A DNA stretch of 44,986 nucleotides from Ovoidimarina sp050299695 (GTDB lineage: Bacteria > Pseudomonadota > Alphaproteobacteria > Rhodobacterales > Rhodobacteraceae), in the NCBI GenBank assembly GCA_050299695.1, contig JBNKWI010000020.1, positions 1-44,986 on the forward strand, written 5' to 3'. Made by a program: the position numbers and the translations under genes. Positions 39,577 through 44,986 of the stretch are shown here, piece by piece; positions within the stretch are counted from its first letter, which is position 1; the number at the start of each line of letters is the position of its first letter. The notes below the pieces were generated by a model. It saw nothing but the letters and a program-made list of their open reading frames with translations. It was not told where the DNA came from and did not search any database.

Positions 39577-41025
39577 TTATTCAGGATCGGTCGAAAAAAT
39601 CAATCTTTCCTCGCAGGGCGCGATCCGCAGGATATTCGTGGAGCCCGGCACGTTGAACGGCACGCCGGCGGTCACCACGATCTGGTCGGTCTCCGCGGCG
39701 AACCCCTCTGCCCGCGCGGCACGGGCCGAGTTCACTACCGCCTGCTTGAACCGCTCGAGCTTGCCGGTCAGCACGCAATGAAGACCCCAGGTCAGGGTCA
39801 GTTGGCGGCAGGTCTCGATCACGTGGCTCATGGCGATGATCGGCACATGCGGCCGCTCGCGGGCGATCAGCCGGGCGGTGGTGCCCGATTGCGAGAAACA
39901 GCAGATCGCCGCGATATTCGTGGTCTCGGCAATCTCGCGCGCCGCCGAGACGATCGCGTCGGCATGGGTCTCGCGCCGTCCGCCCCGGCTCGCATCCATC
40001 ACGGTGCGGAAGGTCGGGTCGGTCTCCACTTCGCGGGCGACGGCGTCCATCGTCGCCACCGCCTCGACCGGATAGCTCCCCGCCGCGCTCTCGGCCGAGA
40101 GCATCACCGCATCGGTACCCTCGTAGATCGCCGCCGCCACGTCCGACACCTCGGCACGGGTCGGCAGCGGGCTCTCGATCATCGATTCCAGCATCTGCGT
40201 CGCCACGATCACCGGCTTCGCGGCGGCGCGGCACTTGCGGATCATCCGCTTCTGCAACGGCGGCACCGCATAGACCGGCAGTTCGACGCCCAGATCGCCG
40301 CGCGCCACCATGATCCCGTCCGCGACCGAGAGGATCTCGTCGAACGCGGTCACCGCAGCCGGCTTCTCGACCTTGACCATGATCGCAGCCCGGTTGTTCA
40401 CCAGGTCGCGCGCCTCCCAGACATCCTTCGGGCGCTGCACGAAGCTCAGCGCCAGCCAGTCGACGCCGAGTTGACAGGCGAATTCCAGGTCGGATTTGTC
40501 CTTTTCCGAAAGCGCCGCCAGCGGCAGCACCACGTCGGGCACGTTCACGCCCTTGCGGTTGGAGATCCGGCCGCCCACCACCACTTCGCAGATCGCGTGA
40601 TCGGCGGCGCAGGATTTCGCCTTGAGCCGGATCTTGCCATCGTTGACGAGGAGCGACGCACCGGGCTCAAGCGCGGCGAAAATCTCCTTGTGCGGCAGGC
40701 AGACCCGCGTCGCATCGCCCGGCGCCGGGTCGAGATCGAGCCGGAAGGTCTGGCCCTCCGTCAGGTCGACCCCCTCGTCATCGGCGAACACGCCGACGCG
40801 CAGCTTCGGCCCCTGCAGGTCGGCCAGAATCGCGATCGGCCGGCCGACTTCCTCCTCGATCTGTCTGATGATCGCGTGGCGCGCGGCGATATCGTCCTGC
40901 GTGCCATGGCTCATGTTCAGGCGGAACACGTCCGCCCCGGCCTCGAACAGCGCCTTGATGGTCGCATGGTCGGACGAGGCGGGCCCCAGCGTCGCGACGA
41001 TCTTTACGCTGCGGTGTCGTCTCAT
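39577..41025 (-). CDS. pyk: Pyruvate kinase
   Basis: This 482-residue enzyme makes pyruvate and ATP from phosphoenolpyruvate and ADP. Conserved blocks include KIVATLGPASSDHATIKALF, the substrate loop FRLNMSHGTQ, ADLQGPKLRVG, MVKVEKPAAV (active-site Lys/Glu) and MVARGDLGVELP. The C-terminal allosteric domain starts near DASRGGRRETHADAIV and is complete. ATG 41025 is chosen; a TTG six codons upstream is possible. The length equals E. coli PykA-type enzymes. It is divergent from the N-formylglutamate amidohydrolase gene, with a palindrome in between. Confidence 0.95.
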   Translation of the reverse strand: MRRHRSVKIVATLGPASSDHATIKALFEAGADVFRLNMSHGTQDDIAARHAIIRQIEEEVGRPIAILADLQGPKLRVGVFADDEGVDLTEGQTFRLDLDPAPGDATRVCLPHKEIFAALEPGASLLVNDGKIRLKAKSCAADHAICEVVVGGRISNRKGVNVPDVVLPLAALSEKDKSDLEFACQLGVDWLALSFVQRPKDVWEARDLVNNRAAIMVKVEKPAAVTAFDEILSVADGIMVARGDLGVELPVYAVPPLQKRMIRKCRAAAKPVIVATQMLESMIESPLPTRAEVSDVAAAIYEGTDAVMLSAESAAGSYPVEAVATMDAVAREVETDPTFRTVMDASRGGRRETHADAIVSAAREIAETTNIAAICCFSQSGTTARLIARERPHVPIIAMSHVIETCRQLTLTWGLHCVLTGKLERFKQAVVNSARAARAEGFAAETDQIVVTAGVPFNVPGSTNILRIAPCEERLIFSTDPE

Positions 41026-41058
41026 GGCTCGGCCCCCGGTCAACTTTCGCGGTCCTTA

Positions 41059-41080
41059 TCACCGATAACGCTAACGGTGA
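41059..41080. promoter_or_regulatory. Palindrome in the pyk upstream region, possible LacI-family operator
   Basis: TCACCG and CGGTGA arms enclose GATAACGCTAAC (41064-41075), which is 10 of 12 bases identical to the symmetrical GTTAACGTTAAC. This resembles operators of LacI-type carbon regulators (such as CceR of Rhodobacter, as I recall it). The regulator is not in the window. Confidence 0.35.
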
Positions 41081-41141
41081 CAACTGGCGCTTCCCTTCTT
41101 CGCGGCGTATTGCGACTGTTCGACGGATGTATGACACGGCC

Positions 41142-41885
41142 ATGAATTCAGACGCCTACGAAATCATCGGCGCCGAAAGGCCCGGACCCTGGCTGATCGC
41201 CTGCGACCACGCCTCGAACCGCGTTCCGGCGAGCGTGAACGGCGGCACGCTGGACCTTGCCCCCGGCGAAATGGCCCGCCACATCGCCTGGGATATCGGC
41301 GCCGCCGGCGTGACCCGACACCTCGCCGACCGGCTCGCGGCCCCCGCGATCCTGTCGCGCTTCTCGCGGCTGGTGATCGACCCGAACCGCGGCGAAGACG
41401 ACCCGACCATCGTGATGAAGGTCTATGACGGCACCATCGTGCCCGGAAACCGCCACCTCACGCCCGAGGAACGCGAACGGCGCCTGAACGACTGGTACCG
41501 CCCCTACCACGCCGCCTATGCCGAACTCGCGGCCCGGCGCCGCGACACGCTCGTCGTGGCGGTCCACAGCTTCACGCCCCGGCTCAACGGCCGCTCGCAC
41601 CGCCCCTGGCACGTGGGCATCCTCTACGATGCGCGCGACGAGCGGCTGTCGCGCCCGCTGATCGACCGGCTCAAGGCCGAGGGCGACATGGTGGTGGGCG
41701 AGAACGAACCCTACGCCGGGCACCTGCCGGGCGACGCGATCGACCGCCACGGCCTCACGCCGGGCCGCCCCAATGCGCTGATCGAGCTCCGGCACGACCT
41801 GATCGACACGCCCGAAAAGCAGGAGGCCTGGGCCGCCCGGCTCGCGCCGATCCTTGAAGCCGCGCGGCACGACGCCGATCTCTGA
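41142..41885 (+). CDS. N-formylglutamate amidohydrolase family protein
   Basis: This 247-residue zinc-dependent amidohydrolase is of the FGase family (N-formylglutamate to glutamate and formate, last step of one histidine degradation route). Motifs present: WLIACDHASNRVP with the metal-binding Asp-His, SRLVIDPNRGEDDPT, VHSFTPRLNG and the HVGILYD strand. PNALIELRHDLI carries the final Glu. ATG 41142 (MNSDAYEIIG) gives the customary N-terminus; ATG 41127 is an alternative. No hut genes are in the window, so a broader role on N-formyl amino acids is possible. It is followed closely by a DUF1244 gene. Confidence 0.88.
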   Translation: MNSDAYEIIGAERPGPWLIACDHASNRVPASVNGGTLDLAPGEMARHIAWDIGAAGVTRHLADRLAAPAILSRFSRLVIDPNRGEDDPTIVMKVYDGTIVPGNRHLTPEERERRLNDWYRPYHAAYAELAARRRDTLVVAVHSFTPRLNGRSHRPWHVGILYDARDERLSRPLIDRLKAEGDMVVGENEPYAGHLPGDAIDRHGLTPGRPNALIELRHDLIDTPEKQEAWAARLAPILEAARHDADL

Positions 41886-41905
41886 GACATCCCCCGGAGG
41901 ACAAG

Positions 41906-42205
41906 ATGGACGACCAGACCCGCACCGAACTCGAAGCCGCCGCTTTCCGCCGGCTCCTGCAGCATCTCACCGAACGGACCGATGTGCAGAACATCGACAT
42001 GATGAACCTCGCCGGCTTCTGCCGGAACTGCCTGTCGCGCTGGTACCAGGAGGCGGCGAACGCCCGCGGCATCGAGATGACCAAGGAAGAGGGCCGCGAG
42101 ATCGTCTACGGCATGCCCTACGAGGAGTGGCGCTCGAAATTCCAGACCGAGGCCACCGGCGACCAGAAAGCGGCTTTCGACGAGGCGATCAAGGCGCACC
42201 AGTAG
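41906..42205 (+). CDS. DUF1244 domain protein
   Basis: This 99-residue protein matches the DUF1244 family: AAFRRLLQHLTERTDVQNID, then MMNLAGFCRNCLSRWYQEAA with Cys39 and Cys42, and GREIVYGMPYEEWRSKFQ. The cysteine pair could bind metal or iron-sulfur, but its role is unknown. It starts with GGAGG seven bases upstream, 20 bases after the amidohydrolase gene, so the two form an operon. It is soluble. The family is common in alphaproteobacteria and has no defined function that I know of. Confidence 0.9.
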   Translation: MDDQTRTELEAAAFRRLLQHLTERTDVQNIDMMNLAGFCRNCLSRWYQEAANARGIEMTKEEGREIVYGMPYEEWRSKFQTEATGDQKAAFDEAIKAHQ

Positions 42206-42371
42206 CGCTGCGCCGCTCGACTTCTGAGCGCCGCCGAACGCCCTCCACGGCCTCTTCCGGACGAAGCCCGGGCAAGCGCCGCGCGGCCGGATCGCGATCC
42301 ATTCTCCATGAGTTGACTGGACGCGCCCCGCCACCGCGCCTACCCTTCCGCCCAAACAAAGGAAGCCCCCG

Positions 42372-42635
42372 ATGCGCGCACTCGTCCTGATCCTCGGCCT
42401 CCTGCCCGGCGCCGCGCTGGCCGCGCCGGATGACCAGCTCCTGCGGCTTGTCGCGCAGGGCCTCCGCGACTACCGCGTCGAGGCCGACGTGGAAAAACTC
42501 ACCACAGCCCAGGCGGCGGCGATCTATCTCGCGGTCTCGTCGCAGAGCGACGAGGACGGGATCCCCGGCCACACCCGCTACCAGATCCTGTCGATCCTGC
42601 GCTGGGAAGATGCCACCAACCCGGACCGGAAATGA
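42372..42635 (+). CDS. Small exported protein, tandem paralogue 1
   Basis: This 87-residue protein has a signal peptide (MRALVLILGLLPGAALAAP). The mature part is PDDQLLRLVAQGLRDYRVEA, then DVEKLTTAQAAAIYLAV and a RYQILSILR end. It shares the pattern DDQL..LVA..LR.Y....DV..LT..Q.AAI..AV with the next gene, so the two are duplicates. An AAGGAAG ribosome site precedes ATG 42372. The stop overlaps the next start by 4 bases (ATGA). Function unknown; it is probably periplasmic. Confidence 0.75.
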   Translation: MRALVLILGLLPGAALAAPDDQLLRLVAQGLRDYRVEADVEKLTTAQAAAIYLAVSSQSDEDGIPGHTRYQILSILRWEDATNPDRK

Positions 42636-42892
42636 AACGCCTCCTCGCCCTCGCCGCCCTCGCCCTGACCCTGGCCGCGCCGCCGGCCTCCGCCGACGAC
42701 CAGCTGCGCCTCCTGGTCGCCGACGACTTGCGCGAATACGGCTTTCGCGAGGTCGATGTCGACAGCCTGACGCCGCACCAGCTCGCCGCAATCCACGCGG
42801 TCGCGCATGACAGGCGCCGCGGCGGCGGCCGGCGCGGCGCGATCCGCTCGATCCTCGGCGGCAGCTACTCGCTGCGCGACCTGTTCCGCTAG
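42632..42892 (+). CDS. Small exported protein, tandem paralogue 2
   Basis: This 86-residue protein has a signal peptide (RLLALAALALTLAAPPASA). The mature region starts DDQLRLLVADDLREYGFREV, is followed by DVDSLTPHQLAAIHAVAH and a basic RRRGGGRRGAIRSILGG tail. The tail is more basic than that of its paralogue, suggesting a different partner or an envelope surface interaction. It overlaps the upstream paralogue by 4 bases, so both are made together. I do not recognise the family. Confidence 0.75.
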   Translation: MKRLLALAALALTLAAPPASADDQLRLLVADDLREYGFREVDVDSLTPHQLAAIHAVAHDRRRGGGRRGAIRSILGGSYSLRDLFR

Positions 42893-42905
42893 GATCGCCC
42901 GTCCG

Positions 42906-42927
42906 AAATTCTGCGCTGCAGAAATTT
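42906..42927 (+). terminator. Possible terminator after the small paralogues
   Basis: TTCTGC-GCT-GCAGAA (42909-42923) with flanking A/T bases makes a short imperfect hairpin followed by TTTT at 42924-42928, 14 bases after the stop. This is a plausible weak intrinsic terminator. Confidence 0.4.
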
Positions 42928-43002
42928 TCCGCGCGCGCGGTAGCCTTCCCGGTCCCACCCTGCTAGGGCAGCCCCGTTTGCGCAAACAAGGACCGGGGCC
43001 TG

Positions 43003-44646
43003 ATGCCGTTCTACACCGACTTCGTGAAATACCTGTCCGAAACCACTCCCAAGCAAGCCGCCCAGGCGCTCGTCCCCCATCCGATCACCGCCGCCGAGAT
43101 CCGGACAGAGATCCTCTCCGGCCTCACCGTCGCGCTGGCGCTGGTGCCCGAGGCGGTGGCCTTCGCCTTCGTGGCCGGGGTGCATCCGCTGGTCGGACTC
43201 TACGCCGCCTTTCTCGTGGGGCTCATCACCGCGATCTTCGGCGGCCGCCCCGGCATGATCTCGGGGGCCACCGGCGCGCTCGCGGTGGTCATGGTTGCGC
43301 TCGTCGCGGACCACGGGGTCGAATACCTCTTCGCCACCGTGGTTCTCATGGGAATCCTGCAGATCCTCGCCGGCGTGTTCCGGCTCGGCAAGTTCATCCG
43401 CCTCGTCCCTCATGCGGTCATGCTGGGCTTCGTCAACGGCCTCGCCATCGTGATCTTCCTGGCCCAGCTCGGCCAGTTCAAACTGCCCGGCAGCGTGGCG
43501 GCGAGCGGCGAGCACGGCCTCTCGGCCGGCACCTGGCTCAGCGGCGCGCCGCTCCTGATGATGCTCGCGCTCGTTGCCCTCACCATGGCGATCATCTGGC
43601 TCACGCCCAAGCTCACCTCGGCGATCCCCGCCCCGCTCGCGGGCATAGCCATCGTCGCGCTCGGCGTGATCGCCTTCGACATCGACGTCCCCCGCGTCGG
43701 CGACATGGCCTCCATCCAGGGCGGCCTCCCCGCCTTTCACTTGCCCATGGTGCCGCTCAATTTCGAAACGCTCACGATCGTCGTGCCCTATGCCGTGATC
43801 CTCGCCGCCATCGGCCTGATCGAGAGCCTGCTGACGCTGAACCTCGTCAACCGGATGGTCGGCACCCAGGGCGGCGCCAGCAAGGAATGCGTGGCCCAGG
43901 GCCTCGCCAATACCGTGACCGGCTTCTTCGGCGGCATGGGCGGCTGCGCGATGATCGGCCAGTCGATGATCAATGTCCGCTCCGGCGGCCGGCGGCGGCT
44001 CTCCGGCCTCACTGCCGCGCTCTTCCTCCTGAGCTTCATCCTCTTCGCCTCGCCGCTGATCGAGCAGATCCCGCTCGCCGCGCTGGTGGGCGTGATGTTC
44101 ATGGTGGTGATCGGCACCTTCGCCTGGAACACCTTCCGGATCATGCGGGTGGTGCCGCTGCATGCGACCTACGTGATGCTGCTCGTCACCGTGGTGACCG
44201 TCTGGCAGGACCTTGCCGTCGCCGTCGTGGTCGGCGTGATCGCCTCGGCGCTCCGGTTTTCCTGGGAGCATGCCAAGCAGATCGCCGCCCGGTCCGAACT
44301 CACGCCCGAAGGCGACAAGATCTACCGCATCAGCGGCCCGCTCTTCTTCGGCTCCGCCTCGGCCTTCTCCGAACTCTTCGATCCCGAGGGCGACCCCGAC
44401 AAGATCATCGTCGATTTCGCCGACAGCCGGGTGACCGACCAATCCGCCCTCTCGGCCATCGAATCGGTCTCGGCGGCCTACATGCAGGCCGGCAAGACGA
44501 TCCGCCTCCGCCACCTCTCGCACGATTGCTACCGCCTGCTCGCCCGCACCGGCCTCCTGTTCGACGAACAGGACGACGACCCCGACTACCAGGTCGCCAC
44601 CGACTACTCGGTAAAGGTCGGCCTGTTCTCGGCGGGGCATGGATAG
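43003..44646 (+). CDS. SulP-family inorganic anion transporter
   Basis: This 547-residue SulP/SLC26-type transporter carries sulfate, bicarbonate or related anions across the inner membrane. The N-terminal part has about ten to twelve hydrophobic helices. Family signatures are VALALVPEAVAFAFVAGVHP, LVGLYAAFLVGLITAIFGG and the GATGALAVV loop. A C-terminal STAS domain (about 440-547) contains KIIVDFADSRVTDQSALSAI. AAGGA precedes ATG 43003. The substrate cannot be assigned from sequence, and no carbonic anhydrase or sulfate assimilation genes are adjacent. Confidence 0.93.
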   Translation: MPFYTDFVKYLSETTPKQAAQALVPHPITAAEIRTEILSGLTVALALVPEAVAFAFVAGVHPLVGLYAAFLVGLITAIFGGRPGMISGATGALAVVMVALVADHGVEYLFATVVLMGILQILAGVFRLGKFIRLVPHAVMLGFVNGLAIVIFLAQLGQFKLPGSVAASGEHGLSAGTWLSGAPLLMMLALVALTMAIIWLTPKLTSAIPAPLAGIAIVALGVIAFDIDVPRVGDMASIQGGLPAFHLPMVPLNFETLTIVVPYAVILAAIGLIESLLTLNLVNRMVGTQGGASKECVAQGLANTVTGFFGGMGGCAMIGQSMINVRSGGRRRLSGLTAALFLLSFILFASPLIEQIPLAALVGVMFMVVIGTFAWNTFRIMRVVPLHATYVMLLVTVVTVWQDLAVAVVVGVIASALRFSWEHAKQIAARSELTPEGDKIYRISGPLFFGSASAFSELFDPEGDPDKIIVDFADSRVTDQSALSAIESVSAAYMQAGKTIRLRHLSHDCYRLLARTGLLFDEQDDDPDYQVATDYSVKVGLFSAGHG

Positions 44647-44699
44647 CGGCGGGTATCACCGAAGCGGACCCGGGTCTTTACACCGGCGCCAATCCATTC

Positions 44700-44831
44700 A
44701 TGGTGTTTGCCATGTACGCCGAGCCCGAGTTGCATCAAAAAGTTGAAGCCGTTGTCAGAAAGGTCTTTTCGCCGAAGCCTCCATACCTGCCATCCGCCAG
44801 GACCGCGGCGGACCCAAGCGGCACTCAATAG
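44700..44831 (+). CDS. Small ORF of uncertain status
   Basis: A 43-residue frame starts at ATG 44700 and encodes AYAEPELHQK-like sequence (MVFAMYAEPELHQKVEAVV, then a proline-rich tail). It ends five bases before the next start. Codon and base composition differ from the genes to the left, but no ribosome site or family is recognised. It could equally be a remnant or a non-coding stretch. Confidence 0.25.
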   Translation: MVFAMYAEPELHQKVEAVVRKVFSPKPPYLPSARTAADPSGTQ

Positions 44832-44835
44832 GTCA

Positions 44836-44986
44836 ATGGCAAAAATGCGCAAAGCTTTCTACATCCTGACTTCGCTGGTCGTTTTGATCCTCGTATTTTT
44901 TGAGGTTTCATCGCGGATCGAGGGTATTCAGATCGATATGCCAGAAGCAAAGGATGCACTGTTGATTCTGAATTGTGCCGGTGAGG
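44836..44986 (+). CDS. N-terminus of a membrane-anchored protein (cut by the window)
   Basis: An ATG at 44836 opens a frame that runs off the right edge after 50 residues. It starts MAKMRKAFYILTSLVVLIL, a basic N-terminus followed by one hydrophobic segment (about 8-23), then a polar region (SSRIEGIQIDMPEAKDALLI). This fits a signal anchor or signal peptide. Codon use is clearly AT-richer than the rest of the window. The product is not recognised. Confidence 0.55.
   Translation, partial: MAKMRKAFYILTSLVVLILVFFEVSSRIEGIQIDMPEAKDALLILNCAGE

Noticed and set aside
42889..44640. 583-residue minus-strand frame opposite the SulP gene
   Set aside because: His/Glu/Gly-rich mirror of SulP codons; SulP is fully supported on the plus strand.

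Overview
The window looks like ordinary chromosome from a high-GC alphaproteobacterium, most likely a marine or aquatic member of the Rhodobacterales. This is inferred from the GC-rich third codon positions, the alphaproteobacterial-type small SRP RNA, the 4-bp ATGA/GTGA gene overlaps, and families such as YtoQ, DUF1244, the MlaA/MlaC pair and a PcaQ-controlled protocatechuate operon. I ran no database search; every assignment comes from motifs and overall protein pattern read by eye.

Layout. 1-4.4 kb: the N-terminal part of nudC, a Tat-exported CpdB-type nucleotidase, and a divergent quinone-reductase-like/HxlR-regulator pair with a palindrome between them. 4.5-7.1 kb: a vanadium haloperoxidase-like enzyme, the 4.5S RNA gene ffs, and a hairpin-rich intergenic stretch. 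7.1-12.8 kb, minus strand: a small membrane protein, an ankyrin protein, then overlapping genes for an MscS channel, pterin dehydratase, a FemAB-like acyltransferase, GDPD and RidA. 13-18 kb: mlaA-mlaC, a LysR regulator, fadH and ytoQ. 18-21 kb, minus strand: a tightly coupled OmpA-like, AhpD-like, GNAT and CinA-N series. 21-27.6 kb: sfsA, map, a small exported protein, DUF484-xerC, mtaB and dapF. tRNA-Lys(UUU) lies at 27.7 kb.

27.9-34.9 kb, all minus strand, is the most unusual region. In transcription order it encodes a membrane Ser/Thr kinase with PDZ-like extracytoplasmic segments, a PP2C phosphatase (GTGA overlap), an exported PstS-like/OmpA fusion, an exported protein with two PilJ-like motifs, and two small Roadblock/LC7-like proteins. 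It reads as a self-contained envelope-to-cytoplasm phosphosignalling system. I do not recognise it as a described system and flag it as the main candidate discovery.

35.5-38.3 kb holds pcaC-pcaH-pcaG with divergent pcaQ. 38.4-44.6 kb holds a degenerate sulfotransferase-like protein, a tiny membrane protein with pyk, an N-formylglutamate amidohydrolase with a DUF1244 protein, two tandem paralogous small exported proteins, and a SulP anion transporter. The last ~340 bases become visibly more AT-rich and contain the start of an unrecognised membrane-anchored protein, suggesting the edge of a different, possibly acquired, segment. No CRISPR array, insertion sequence, rRNA or prophage was seen.
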